DNA of 42,075 nt from Bacillus sp. JCM 19041. GTDB taxonomy: Bacteria > Bacillota > Bacilli > Bacillales > Bacillaceae_D. Of this stretch, positions 1 through 8,728 are shown one piece after another. Made by a program: the position numbers and the translations under genes. A model generated the notes under the pieces. It made no database searches. It saw nothing but the letters and a program-made list of their open reading frames with translations, and was not told the DNA's origin. Within the stretch, counting starts at the first letter, position 1. Every line of letters begins with the position of its first letter. Location of the stretch: positions 1 to 42,075 of the forward strand of contig BAXC01000036.1 of the NCBI GenBank assembly GCA_001310375.1. Direction: 5' to 3'.

Positions 1-1
1 A

Positions 2-430
2 ATTGAACGTGCAAAATCATCGATGACTCTTGAATCATTACACAAAGTATCTGATGCGTTAGGGATAAGTCCAAGCCAATTTTTCTCAAAAAATAAGCAT
101 ATGGATACACCAATCAAAGGGGAGGAAAGCATTAAAAACCAGGACGATTCTTTCTTTCATTATCACTCGTTACTAGGAAATATGACGGATCCATTGTTTG
201 AACCAAGGCTTGTGACGTTATTTCCAACGGAAGAGAATGTGAACCGCTTTAGGCACGAAGGACAGGAATTTCTCTATGTAGTAGAAGGAACATTAACGTT
301 ATTTTATAAAGATGCTTATTTTGAATTAAACAAAGGAGACAGCTTTCATTTTGAATCAACAGAAGCTCACAACTGGATTAATTACTCAAAGGAAACAGTG
401 AAGTTGCTTCAGGTTGTAGCGAAAAGATAG
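2..430 (+). CDS. XRE-family regulator with C-terminal cupin sensor domain (5' end off the window)
   Basis: The frame is open from base 2, so the gene begins before the window. The first visible residues are the end of an XRE/Cro helix-turn-helix (a serine-leucine rich helix, then SDALGISPSQFF, the usual last helix). After a linker, a small beta-barrel cupin covers roughly the last 75 residues, with the glycine-rich turn around GQEFLYVVEGTLTLFY and the later H-N pair of cupin motif 2. This architecture is a one-component regulator that binds a small ligand in the cupin and DNA through the HTH. The ligand cannot be read from sequence. The next frame downstream encodes a truncated MFS transporter, a common partner for such regulators. 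Confidence 0.85.
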   Translation: MERAKSSMTLESLHKVSDALGISPSQFFSKNKHMDTPIKGEESIKNQDDSFFHYHSLLGNMTDPLFEPRLVTLFPTEENVNRFRHEGQEFLYVVEGTLTLFYKDAYFELNKGDSFHFESTEAHNWINYSKETVKLLQVVAKR

Positions 431-458
431 GAATGATGAAATAGAAAGGTGAAAGGTC

Positions 459-623
459 TTGTTAAATCGGTATTTTTATTTCTATTTAATTTCAAGAAGC
501 ACAACTGTTTTTGCAGATGTCGTGTACGTCATGGTCATTTCCCTCTTTATTTCCGAAAAAACTGGATCAGCGGCATATGCAGCTGTTTTTCCGTTTATAA
601 GTACAATTGCTGCGAGCGTTTGA
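459..623 (+). pseudogene. truncated MFS transporter, N-terminal fragment only
   Basis: A TTG start preceded by GAAAGGTGAAAGG opens a 54-residue frame. It encodes the N-terminus of a major facilitator drug-efflux-type protein: a short basic start, then a first membrane helix around TTVFADVVYVMVISLFISE and the start of helix 2. It stops at TGA where a full transporter would run on for about 350 more residues. The DNA after it belongs to the opposite-strand oxidoreductase, so the rest is missing, not merely shifted. I infer a deletion remnant. Another frame over the same bases is open for 61 codons but gives a Cys/Phe-rich protein with no family character. Confidence 0.6.
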
Positions 624-635
624 TTTCAGTTTGAA

Positions 636-656
636 GGAGTAGAGCGAGTCTACTCC
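636..656. terminator. hairpin between convergent genes
   Basis: A perfect 8-bp inverted repeat, GGAGTAGA and TCTACTCC around a 5-base loop, lies between the MFS fragment and the 3' end of the reverse-strand oxidoreductase. No clear T-tract follows on either strand, so termination activity is uncertain. Confidence 0.4.
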
Positions 657-663
657 TACTTGA

Positions 664-1594
664 TCATCCTAGCTTCTCTTTCAGCTTTAATGCAAGGTTG
701 AGAGACTCAACCCCTTGCTGGAGACTTAATTTAGTTGGCGTTCCATTTTTAATACAACCAACCACATCTTGAATCGCTTTTTCGTAACAGTTTTCTGCCT
801 TAATTGGTAATTCGCCTTGTTTCTCGTCTGTATAGAGAATAAAGGATGTTTCATTGCGATCTTTGTATCTATCTTCATGATAGACGACTGTCCCTGTTTC
901 AAAATTCGCTATATACCGACTGTGAACGGGTGGGAAAAGGGCATCATCGATGAGCTTCAATGGTAACAAGCGAATTGGGATAGGTGAAAGTAGCATGAAC
1001 ATAGGATTGGCCTTGTTTGTTGTTTCTACCTGCAGCTCGAATGTCGTCAGGTTTACCTAGTAGCCATGCGACCATATCCAGATCATGAATCATTAAATCG
1101 GTTGTAATTCTCTTTAAACTTAAATCTCCCCATAATGGTGGTGTTTTTCGCTTTATATGCAATGTTGTTAGGCTTCCTAAGGTTTGAGTTTGTACAAGTT
1201 TGTGTAAGTACGTATAAGGGTGCTCATGTTTAATAAATTGATTGATAAATACGTTTTTCCCGTATTGTATTTCAGCTTCTTGCATCGCCAGTGCGTCTTC
1301 TCTTGTTAAGGCAACTGGCGTTTCGCAAAAGACATGTTTGCCGTGTTTTAGTGCTTCTATTACATAGTGCTTATGCAAAAAGGTTGGTAAGCATACATCA
1401 ATTAAAACAATCTTCTTGTCTGTCAAAATTTCGTTTATATCCGTGGTCGTGTGAATGAGATGCTTTTCCTTTAGTTGCTGAAGCTTTTCTTCGTTCCTCC
1501 CAAAAATAGTAATGGACTCGATGCTGTCCATCTTCTTATACAGTTCAGCATGATACGCGCCAAATCCAGTTCCTAAAATACCAATATTCATCAT
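664..1594 (-). CDS. Gfo/Idh/MocA family NAD(P)-dependent oxidoreductase (frameshifted)
   Basis: The N-terminal Rossmann fold is clear: MNIGILGTGFGAYHAELY has the GxGxxG/A nucleotide loop, and the family EKP-like catalytic motif appears as HVFCETPVALT. The C-terminal half carries the Gfo/Idh substrate fold (ITTDLMIHDLDMVAWLLG). The frame breaks near 945 and again near 925. Adding one G (Arg-Trp-Met) and one T restores a continuous protein of about 310 residues, the usual family size. The start is ATG at 1594 or 1591, preceded by GGAAGG. These enzymes oxidise sugars, inositol or related polyols; the substrate is not readable here. The gene is divergent from a WYL regulator that may control it. 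Confidence 0.85.
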
Positions 1595-1640
1595 TAATCG
1601 TCCTTCCATATAAGATACATTCATCATAGCAATGGATTTC

Positions 1641-1656
1641 TGACAACTGTTTGTCA
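1641..1656. promoter_or_regulatory. candidate operator palindrome in divergent promoter region
   Basis: TGACAA-CTGT-TTGTCA is a perfect 6-bp inverted repeat with a 4-bp spacer. It sits between the divergent oxidoreductase and WYL-regulator starts, where an autoregulator would bind both promoters. Binding is inferred, not shown. Confidence 0.4.
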
Positions 1657-1682
1657 TCAAATAAAGAAAGAGAGGAATTCTT

Positions 1683-2648
1683 GTGAAAATTCATCGGTTG
1701 ATATCCATCTTGCTTTTCCTTGAATCAAATGGAACGATGAAAGCAAAAGAGATCGCTGAAAAGCTTGAAGTGTCTATACGAACGGTATACCGCGATATTG
1801 ATACATTAAGCGAATCTGGCATTCCTTTAACAGCAACGACAGGTCCAAATGGAGGTGTCATGCTAATGGAAGGATACTCGGTCGCGATTAGCGACATGCA
1901 CGATGATGATCTTTTTAATCTCTATTTAAGTGGCATCGGCATTCATCCGGATAAAAAAAGCGAGATGGCGTTGAAAATAAATAATGCATTATTAAAGCTA
2001 CAAAAAAACATGTCGGCCAAAAAAGAGCTTCAGGCAATGAGAAATCGGATTTATATGGATGATCAACCTTGGTGGGGTGAGGCTCCAAGGTTGCTTTATA
2101 TCGATCAAATGATGCGGGCGGTATTTGAATCAAAAATCCTAGAAATCGACTATCAGAAAGTGGACGGCACTGTTTCAACAAGGTACATCCATGCCTACGG
2201 TGTGATCGTTAAACGTCTTAATTGGTATATCGTCGCCTATTGTGAGAGGAGCAAGGCGGTACGGACATTTAAATGCGAACGAGTAGTGGGGGCAACGCTT
2301 AAAACAGAGGGATTCATTTTCCCAAACGAATTCTCCCTTGAAGAATATTGGAAAAAGAGCAAGCAAGTGTTTTTAAATACATGTGCCAAAGAAGAGTATT
2401 TTCCGGTTGTACTACAGCTAAATAAAAGAGATATGGGGTTGTTAGATGAACAAGAGGTGCTTCATCTAACAGGAAAAGACGAAACAATAACAGCAACCAT
2501 TAATTTATATGGATATGAACAGGCGGCGAATGCAGTGATGAAGCTGATTGCACACGTGGAAGTGCTTGAACCAGCTGAATTAAGGGGTTTTGTAAAGAGA
2601 GAGCTAGCAGGCTTGTTGGATCGCTATAAAGGAAGTGTAAAACGATGA
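1683..2648 (+). CDS. WYL-domain transcriptional regulator (DeoR/YafY type)
   Basis: The 321-residue protein starts at GTG 1683 after AGAGAGG. Residues 1-55 form an HTH_11 winged helix (KAKEIAEKLEVSIRTVYRDIDTLSESGIP). A WYL domain spans about 140-225, with NWYIVAYCE as the diagnostic strand, followed by a C-terminal WCX-like extension. WYL domains bind ligands such as nucleotides or nucleic acids, and these proteins act as one-component regulators. The gene overlaps the next one by 4 bases (ATGA), so the two are translationally coupled. It is divergent from a Gfo/Idh/MocA oxidoreductase, with a palindrome between them. The frame is intact. Confidence 0.88.
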   Translation: MKIHRLISILLFLESNGTMKAKEIAEKLEVSIRTVYRDIDTLSESGIPLTATTGPNGGVMLMEGYSVAISDMHDDDLFNLYLSGIGIHPDKKSEMALKINNALLKLQKNMSAKKELQAMRNRIYMDDQPWWGEAPRLLYIDQMMRAVFESKILEIDYQKVDGTVSTRYIHAYGVIVKRLNWYIVAYCERSKAVRTFKCERVVGATLKTEGFIFPNEFSLEEYWKKSKQVFLNTCAKEEYFPVVLQLNKRDMGLLDEQEVLHLTGKDETITATINLYGYEQAANAVMKLIAHVEVLEPAELRGFVKRELAGLLDRYKGSVKR

Positions 2649-3217
2649 CTCAGCCATTTGATTGCATAACAGAGTTCATTTTTGTAGAAACAGAGATTGA
2701 GAAAGGGGACCTTATACTCATTCCAGGAGCGAGCCAACCCCAACTAATGGAAAGAGCTGTAGCCTTATATAAGCAAGGAATTGCTCCTATGATTCTACCA
2801 TCTGGTGGGAGGAATCCACGTTTAGCGATAACAGAATGGGCTTATTTGCGTGATATTGGTCTTGCAGAAGGTGTTCCAGATCATGTGATCTTAAAGGAAG
2901 ACCGGGCAAAACATACGTTTGAAAATGCGAGCTTCTCGCTGGAAGTCATAAGAGAGAACAATATTCGTTCGCAGAAAGTCATTCTTGTTTGTAAAGCTGG
3001 ACACGCAAGAAGGGCTTTGTTGACGTATCAAACGGTATTTCCTAAGGAGACTAAGTTCTTTGTTGCGCCAGTCATTGACCAATCAGGAATATCAAAAGAG
3101 AATTGGATGTTATCAGAAGAAGGTGTGCGTTTTGTTATGGCTGAAGTAGAAAAGGTCGGGAAATACTTTGGTCCACATATTACCCATTTGTCGAAAAGGA
3201 GTGAAAGAATTGATTGA
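2645..3217 (+). CDS. YdcF/ElyC-like DUF218 family protein
   Basis: This 190-residue soluble protein has the DUF218 pattern. An early strand ends in LILIPGASQP, followed by MERAVALYKQGIAPMILPSGG, the family's repeat-in-order signature for the first half. A conserved acid and asparagine follow in EDRAKHTFENASFS, with a later strand VILVCKAGHARRAL. Family members include YdcF and SanA/ElyC, linked to envelope physiology; the biochemical activity is not settled. There is no signal peptide, so this is the cytoplasmic YdcF-like type. Start ATG 2645 overlaps the WYL gene's stop, with AAAGGAAG as the ribosome site. The frame is intact. Confidence 0.82.
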   Translation: MTQPFDCITEFIFVETEIEKGDLILIPGASQPQLMERAVALYKQGIAPMILPSGGRNPRLAITEWAYLRDIGLAEGVPDHVILKEDRAKHTFENASFSLEVIRENNIRSQKVILVCKAGHARRALLTYQTVFPKETKFFVAPVIDQSGISKENWMLSEEGVRFVMAEVEKVGKYFGPHITHLSKRSERID

Positions 3218-3422
3218 CATTATAAAGGCCATTACAAAACAGCAAAAAGTGTTAGGTGCAACAGAACAATGGGTATCCGTTCAAAAAGACAACGAAAAAG
3301 GGATCCCCTTTTACGAAGCAAAAGGGTTCTTGTTTAAACAAGAAGTGCAGTCCTATGAGAGTCAGAAACCAGATCGGGCTTGTGTCTTTGCGCTACAAAA
3401 GACTGATCTAATTTTTTCATGA
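3210..3422 (+). pseudogene. GNAT acetyltransferase C-terminal remnant
   Basis: A TTG at 3210 follows AAAGGAG and opens a 70-codon frame overlapping the end of the YdcF-like gene. It encodes only the last third of a GNAT N-acetyltransferase: WVSVQKDNEKGIPFYEAKGF is the family's C-terminal strand and helix with the conserved FYEKxGF-type motif. The acetyl-CoA binding loop (Q/RxxGxG/A) is absent. No upstream DNA codes for it in another frame, since that space holds the YdcF-like gene. I infer a deletion remnant that may still be translated. The GNAT fold assignment for this tail is fairly secure; activity is unlikely. Confidence 0.6.
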
Positions 3423-3448
3423 CCGCGTACGCAAGCGCAGGTCTTTTT
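3421..3448 (+). terminator. intrinsic terminator
   Basis: GACC-GCG, a short loop, then CGC-A-GGTC form a hairpin followed directly by TTTTT, just after the GNAT remnant's stop codon. Confidence 0.7.
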
Positions 3449-3490
3449 CTATTATCTCGTAGGCACTTGGAAGGAACTTCAAAAAAACTG

Positions 3491-3519
3491 TTGAAAATGA
3501 GAATCGTTATCAATATAAT
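3491..3519 (+). promoter_or_regulatory. sigma-A promoter of the HmoA-type gene
   Basis: TTGAAA (3491-3496), a 17-bp spacer and TATAAT (3514-3519) match the sigma-A consensus almost perfectly. The Fur box lies in the spacer, so a bound Fur dimer would exclude RNA polymerase. Confidence 0.8.
3498..3512. promoter_or_regulatory. Fur box
   Basis: TGAGAATCGTTATCA matches the Bacillus 7-1-7 Fur consensus TGATAATNATTATCA at 12 of 14 fixed positions. It lies between the -35 and -10 of the monooxygenase promoter, a classic repressor position. Iron repression is inferred. Confidence 0.8.
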
Positions 3520-3546
3520 AAGTTATAGAATGCTAGGAGGGATTAT

Positions 3547-3879
3547 ATGTTTTTGCAAACAAAAACATTAATTGTTGAAGAGGGTCATGCAGACAATATG
3601 GTTGAAAAGTTTTCATCCGAAGGCGTCATTGAAGAACAGCCTGGCTTTATTGATTTAAATGTAATGAAGCAAAAGGCGCGAAAAGGCCAGGAAGAAGTAT
3701 TGGTTCTTATTCGCTGGGAATCAGAAGAAGCGTGGAAAGCCTGGGAGAAAAGCGATATTCACTTAGCTGGACATAAAGCAAATCGCGGCAAGCCAAAACC
3801 ATCTTTTATTATTGATTCGAACCAAAAAGTATACCAACAATTAGCTTCAAAGACTTACCGTGAGCCAGTAAGCAAATAG
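3547..3879 (+). CDS. hmoA: haem-degrading monooxygenase, HmoA/IsdG family
   Basis: This 110-residue antibiotic-biosynthesis-monooxygenase (ABM) fold protein aligns along its whole length with IsdG/IsdI, which open the haem ring and free its iron. The family catalytic triad is Asn6, Trp66, His76 (IsdI numbering). Trp66 and His76 are present here in WEKSD-IHLAGHKA, but position 6 is Lys in the stretch FLQTKTLIV. The gene is alone between two terminators, has a GGAGGG ribosome site, and has a promoter with a Fur box in the spacer. It lies directly upstream of the Fur-box-bearing petrobactin operon. Haem breakdown is the likely role; the altered residue means the product or rate could differ. The frame is intact. 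Confidence 0.82.
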   Translation: MFLQTKTLIVEEGHADNMVEKFSSEGVIEEQPGFIDLNVMKQKARKGQEEVLVLIRWESEEAWKAWEKSDIHLAGHKANRGKPKPSFIIDSNQKVYQQLASKTYREPVSK

Positions 3880-3883
3880 AATG

Positions 3884-3914
3884 AAGAAAGCGGGGAAAAC
3901 CCGTTTTTTTCTTC
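3884..3914 (+). terminator. intrinsic terminator after hmoA
   Basis: AAGAAAGCGGG, loop GAAAA, CCCGTTTTTTCTT form a long stem with a T-run, just downstream of the monooxygenase stop. Confidence 0.8.
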
Positions 3915-3922
3915 AATTATAT

Positions 3923-3937
3923 TGAGAATGAATATCA
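3923..3937. promoter_or_regulatory. Fur box of the asb operon
   Basis: TGAGAATGAATATCA matches TGATAATNATTATCA at 12 of 14 fixed positions, 25 bp before the asbA start. A good -35/-10 pair is not obvious here; TATATT at 3918-3923 is a possible -10. Iron-dependent repression is inferred from position and match. Confidence 0.72.
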
Positions 3938-3961
3938 TTTATGAGAGGGATTGATGAGAAT

Positions 3962-5779
3962 ATGCTTCAATCAGCTAAGCGTATTGCCGAAAACGCCTCT
4001 TTACAAGCTTTTCTAAATAGTTTTATCCGTGAAACGGGGCTAGGAAGAATCGTACCAATTCATAAGATTGGCGAGGCGGCAGTTTTTCGTCGCCTACAAA
4101 GTCAAAAAGTGATGAAAATAAAGTTAGCTAGGCAAGAGAGTCAATTGCTTATTGATGTTCATTATGAATCGCTTGTGGGACGCCACACATTTGGTACGGT
4201 CTTGAAAGGAAGTCGAGGTCGAGAATGGCAAGAAGAAGAGCCGTTAGCTGTTATGATTATGCTCATTCAAGAGCTTCATTTACAAACGAAAGCCAATCCA
4301 CAAATACAAGATTCCACTTTTGAGGAATGTTTGGTGCGAATGATTGAAAGTTGCCAAACGATGGGTGTCTATATTGAAGAACGAATGATCGAAAAAGAAG
4401 CGCTGTATGATCCGAAGCAATCGTTTATTGATTCAGAACAGTCGCTATTATATGGCCATTGGTTGCATCCTACTCCTAAGAGCAGACAGGGGATGGCTTA
4501 TTGGCAACACCAATCGTTTGCCCCGGAATTAAAGGGAAGCTTTGAACTTTATTACTTCTATGTGCACCATACAATTGTCGAACAGGAATCGTTAGATAAG
4601 ATGAGTGCTTGGGAGATTGTGGCGAAAGAGGTTGAAGGAGTAACGGAATTACCAGAGCTTGATGAGAAGTGGTTGCCTTACCCAATGCACCCGTTGCAAG
4701 CAGAATATTTGCTTCGTCAGCCGCATGTAAAAGAAGCAATACATATGGGACTTATTAAAGATATTGGACCGCGGGCAATAGCTTTACGGCAACGTCGTCG
4801 ATTCGTACTGTTTATAGTGATTATGGTAAATGGATGTACAAGTTTTCCATTCCAGTTAAAGTGACAAATTCATTGCGTAACAACAAGCGACATGAGCTTC
4901 GAGCCGGCATTTTAGTCGCAAAGTTACTGAAGCATTCTCCGTGGCTGCAACAAAGTAAGACGTTTACGATGATTACGGACCCGCTTATTTAACGGTTCGT
5001 TTACCAGGATTAAAAGAATCAGGGTTTGAAACAATTATTCGTGAAAATCCATTTTCAGATGGTGGGCGGGGTATTAGTTCGATTGCGGCTTGGTACAAGA
5101 TCCTTTGCCTGGGTGCCGTTCAAAACTTGAATCGATTATTAAAGAACGAGCCGAAAAAGAAAAAACAACGGTTGCCAACGTCAGCCTTTGTTGGTTTAAC
5201 GAATACATAAACATTGCACTCCAACCCCTTATTCGCTTGTACGATGAGCTTGGCGTTGCGTTAGAAGCTCACCAACAAAATAGCTTACTCGACATTAGCA
5301 ACGGGTACCCGAGTGCCTACTATTATCGGGATAATCAAGGCTACTATTTGGCGGAATCGTATAAGACACTACTGCTGAATAAAGAGCCAGAATTACAAGA
5401 ATCAGATGGCTTGTTTTATGAAGATTCTATAATTGAGAACCGATTTACATACTATTTGCTGATGAACCAAGTGTTTTCGATTATCTATCGTTTTGGCGTA
5501 GACGAATTAGTGGATGAATCGATCTTGATATCGATATTGCGTAGTGAGCTTGAAAAGATCAAGCGGACGAGTAAAGGTGCGGGGCGGTCATTTATCGTAG
5601 GATTGTTGGAAAAAGAGAAACTTGCGTTTAAAGCAAATTTATTAACACGATTTCATGATGTGGATGAACTAGCAGAGGATTTAGAACAAGCAGTGTACGT
5701 GAAAATTAAAAACCCGCTCTATAAAGAAGAGGAGAAAGTGGAGGTGGCTTATGCAAATGCTGTCCACTCTACCAACTAA
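3962..5779 (+). CDS. asbA: petrobactin biosynthesis protein AsbA, NIS synthetase (frameshifted)
   Basis: An IucA/IucC-family NRPS-independent siderophore synthetase of about 605 residues. The N-terminal IucA/IucC domain includes the PYPMHPLQAEYLL motif, the later RTVYSDYGKWMYKFSIPVK stretch and the DPLPGCRS segment. The FhuF-like C-terminal domain includes LGVALEAHQQNSLLDI. In petrobactin assembly AsbA couples spermidine to citrate using ATP. The frame breaks near 4787, 4987 and 5090. Adding one T, one G and one T rebuilds IAFTATSSIRTVYSDYGKW, TDPAYLTVRLPG and SIAALVQDPLPG. All three junctions look like lost homopolymer bases. Start ATG 3962 is preferred over 3941, which has no ribosome site; GAGAGGG lies upstream of 3962. 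The gene overlaps asbB by 29 bases. Confidence 0.9.
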
Positions 5780-7499
5780 ATGTGACCAACGAGTGATGAG
5801 GCAACTAGTAGAAGCGATTTTATTTGAAGAAATCATACCTTTTGTTGAAACAGAGATGAACGACGGATGGAAGTTGTTTAGATTTCAAGGCAACGAAGCC
5901 ACGTATCAATGCATGGGTAAACGATCCGCGTTTAGTCGAGTACGGTTAACTGGTTCGCCACTTGTGTGTCGTGACGAGGGGAAGCAAGAGATTGCTTCAA
6001 TTACTGAGTTAATCCATGATCTTCCAGTCTCGCATGAAAAAAAAGAGAAGATTTTACATGAGCTTAAACAAACGGTCTTGTTGTCTGCAAGAAATGAGGC
6101 ATTGCTTGAGAAACCTATTTCAAGAAGAGGTCTTTCCTATGAACGTTTGGAAGCAGCGTTAGTGGAAGGGCATCCATACCATCCGTGTTTTAAAGCAAGA
6201 ACGGGCTTTTCAATAGAAGATCACGAACGCTATGGTCCAGAAGGAGAGCAAGCATTTCAACTTATTTGGCTCGGGATTCGAAAAGAGGATGTTACTGTCT
6301 CTTATCCGGTAGAGGAACATAGCTTTCTACAACAAGAATTAGGGCATTCCGTTTGGAAGCAAGTTGTTCAAGCGTTGTGTAGAGAAGGTGGGCAGCTTTA
6401 TGACTATCGGCTAGTACCAATCCATCCGTGGCAGTGGCATGCGTTAAAAGAGGATCAGTTAAATGAAGCTATTCTCAAAAAAGAAATCCTTTATCTTGGT
6501 CACTTTGGTGATGCTTATAAAGCGACACAATCATTACGGACGGTGATGAATCAAGAGGATATACGAAAAGCACATGTGAAACTGCCGTTAAATGTCGTCA
6601 ATACGTCATCGCTGCGTTCAATCGCTCCACATCTTATTGCAGCAGCGCCAAGTATTTCAGCATGGTTAAAACGAATCATTGAGTGCGATCCTTTCTTAAA
6701 GGGTGAAGCGAACGTTCAGATTTTAACAGAATATGCCGGTGCTGCATACGAGCCTTCGGGAAAGCTATGGAACAGAGCGGTATATGGGCAAATTGGATGT
6801 ATTTATCGTGAAAGTATTGCTACTAAAATGATTGGAATGGAACAGGCTGTTCCATTCAATGCGCTTCCGCTAATAGAAAAAGATGGCGATCTATTTGTCA
6901 CACCTTATCTGGAATCTTACGGGGTAGAACCATGGCTTAAGCAGTTGATTGAAGTGAGTGTCATACCCGTTATACACTTACTCGCAAAGCATGGAATTGC
7001 GCTAGAGGCTCATGCCCAAAACATGGTGCTTGTTCATGAAAAAGGGTGGCCAAAGCGTGTTATTTTAAGAGACTTCCATGAGAGCCTAGAATATTGCAAG
7101 GATTTTGTTCAGCAACCTTCTTGGATTCCTGCCTTTGAGAATCTTCATGAAGCATTTACGGATGGAGCGGTGGATGAGTATTACTGGATGTCTTCGATTG
7201 AAGCATTAAGAGAGTTGCTGATGGATACGTTGTTTGTTTACCATTTATCCGAACTTTCCTGGCAGATTGAAGTCGTTCATGGTTATACAGAAACTCAATT
7301 TTGGCAGCTAGTTGATCGAGTTATTCTCGAATACATAAAAAAAGAAATTGTTCCAAAAGAACGTGTAAAGGCGTTGGGGTTAAATGCGCCCATTATAACT
7401 ACGGAATCTCTGCTCAAACGCAAATTAACTGCTGAGTCGGTTTGCAGTCACACCGTTAGGAATGAGTTAGGAAAGGAGCGATATGCATGTTTGCAGTAG
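5751..7499 (+). CDS. asbB: petrobactin biosynthesis protein AsbB, NIS synthetase
   Basis: An intact 582-residue IucA/IucC-family synthetase, second of the pair. The N-terminal domain carries HPYHPCFKARTGFS, VPIHPWQWHAL and the strand SLRTVMN. The C-terminal FhuF-like region carries GIALEAHAQNMVL and LRDFHES. AsbB performs the second condensation, adding a spermidine or 3,4-dihydroxybenzoyl-spermidine arm to citrate. Start ATG 5751 follows GGAGGTGG and lies inside the end of asbA, giving translational coupling. Its own stop overlaps the asbC start by 13 bases. The tight overlaps indicate one transcript from the Fur-box promoter. Confidence 0.92.
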   Translation: MQMLSTLPTKCDQRVMRQLVEAILFEEIIPFVETEMNDGWKLFRFQGNEATYQCMGKRSAFSRVRLTGSPLVCRDEGKQEIASITELIHDLPVSHEKKEKILHELKQTVLLSARNEALLEKPISRRGLSYERLEAALVEGHPYHPCFKARTGFSIEDHERYGPEGEQAFQLIWLGIRKEDVTVSYPVEEHSFLQQELGHSVWKQVVQALCREGGQLYDYRLVPIHPWQWHALKEDQLNEAILKKEILYLGHFGDAYKATQSLRTVMNQEDIRKAHVKLPLNVVNTSSLRSIAPHLIAAAPSISAWLKRIIECDPFLKGEANVQILTEYAGAAYEPSGKLWNRAVYGQIGCIYRESIATKMIGMEQAVPFNALPLIEKDGDLFVTPYLESYGVEPWLKQLIEVSVIPVIHLLAKHGIALEAHAQNMVLVHEKGWPKRVILRDFHESLEYCKDFVQQPSWIPAFENLHEAFTDGAVDEYYWMSSIEALRELLMDTLFVYHLSELSWQIEVVHGYTETQFWQLVDRVILEYIKKEIVPKERVKALGLNAPIITTESLLKRKLTAESVCSHTVRNELGKERYACLQ

Positions 7500-8728
7500 A
7501 TGATCAATTGTTTACAGAAAGTGATTTTCATCATTATGAGCACCAACTGAATAAGCATCCGATCTGGCAAAAAGCAGATAAATGGCGGATTGCTATCTGT
7601 CCAGAGGATATAGGAAAGTGGATTATGCTCTTGCTTTATTTAAAGAAAAAGAAAGCAAGTGTAGTGCCGATTCATCCTTCCACACCAATCACTGCAGCAG
7701 AGCGAATCGCTGAACAGGCTGGTTGTTATTATTTGTTTTATCATTCGTTTGAAGCACCACTCACTTTATCAAATCCACAAAGTGACATTCAACCTGGCTT
7801 GGTTCAATTTAGCTCTGGTACAACTGGAGAACCGAAACAAATTAAACGGAGTTGGATTTCAATTGATGAAGAGATTGCTGCTTATAGCCTGCAATTTAAG
7901 CGTGTAGAAGTGGACACGATTATCGTAGCTTGTCCGGTGACGCATTCTTATGGACTCATCAGTGGTGTATTAGCAGGACTTGCACAAAACAAGCATGTCG
8001 TTATTGTGACAACTCAAAACCCAAAATACGTATTGAAGAAAGCGAAAGAGCATTCGAAGTATTTACTCTATGCAGCACCTCCACTCCTATATACAATGGC
8101 GAGATTTGTCAAAGGTGAAGATAAACTATACGGAGTCATGACATCTGGGACAAGACTGTCTGATACGTGGTTCAAGACGATTCGAGCTTCAAGTGTGTTT
8201 ATCATGCAACAATATGGCTGTTCAGAGATCGGATGTATGAGCGTAGCACATTCCTTGAGCCATCCTGATCAAATGGGAATCCCACTGTCGCATTTAAATG
8301 TTCAAGCTGGCCAGAGCGACGAAAAACCAGCTGAAATAACAGTTGTAAAAGGCGCTCGTTCGATTGCAACAGGTGATTTAGGTTATTTTAACAAAGAAGG
8401 TGTGCTCTGCTTTCTTGAGCGGATAGGCGATATGATTAATGTTGCTGGTTTAAACGTCTATCCACATGAAGTGGAACAAGTTCTTTGTCAGCATAATGAT
8501 GTGAATGAGGCAGTTGTTTACAAGAAAGTGGACCCTTTTGCAGGGGAACGAGTATGTGCTCAAGTGGTCGGAGATGAACAGGTGCTTTCGGTGGCTCGAT
8601 TAAGAAGCTGGTGTATCGAGTATCTAGCTCCTCACCAGGTTCCGCAGCAATTCACAATTGTTAATACCATTCAAAAAAGTGCAAATGGGAAAGTGAATCG
8701 TAAGCAACTAGGGGAGGTGGCGGAGTGA
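7487..8728 (+). CDS. asbC: 3,4-dihydroxybenzoate-AMP ligase AsbC
   Basis: A 413-residue ANL-superfamily adenylating enzyme. The P-loop-like core is FSSGTTGEPKQ at residues 108-118. The A5-like segment is QYGCSEIG, the GD motif is ATGDLGYF, and the hinge region is ERIGDMINVAGLNVYPHEVE. The C-terminal lysine motif appears as SANGKVNRKQL. It is shorter than a typical 500-residue ligase, as AsbC is. It activates 3,4-dihydroxybenzoate and loads it onto the carrier protein AsbD, encoded next. Start ATG 7487 follows GAAAGGAG. The stop overlaps the asbD GTG start by 4 bases. The frame is intact. Confidence 0.92.
   Translation: MFAVDDQLFTESDFHHYEHQLNKHPIWQKADKWRIAICPEDIGKWIMLLLYLKKKKASVVPIHPSTPITAAERIAEQAGCYYLFYHSFEAPLTLSNPQSDIQPGLVQFSSGTTGEPKQIKRSWISIDEEIAAYSLQFKRVEVDTIIVACPVTHSYGLISGVLAGLAQNKHVVIVTTQNPKYVLKKAKEHSKYLLYAAPPLLYTMARFVKGEDKLYGVMTSGTRLSDTWFKTIRASSVFIMQQYGCSEIGCMSVAHSLSHPDQMGIPLSHLNVQAGQSDEKPAEITVVKGARSIATGDLGYFNKEGVLCFLERIGDMINVAGLNVYPHEVEQVLCQHNDVNEAVVYKKVDPFAGERVCAQVVGDEQVLSVARLRSWCIEYLAPHQVPQQFTIVNTIQKSANGKVNRKQLGEVAE

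Noticed and set aside
449..634. 61-codon plus-strand frame starting at 449
   Set aside because: Cys/Phe-rich product without family character; the overlapping frame from TTG 459 encodes a clear MFS N-terminus with a better ribosome site.
3941..3961. ATG 3941 as asbA start
   Set aside because: No ribosome site, and it lies directly against the Fur box; ATG 3962 is the better start.
3962..5779. asbA as a true pseudogene
   Set aside because: Three single-base homopolymer repairs restore a full synthetase while asbB, C, D and F are intact and overlapping; sequence error is the simpler reading.
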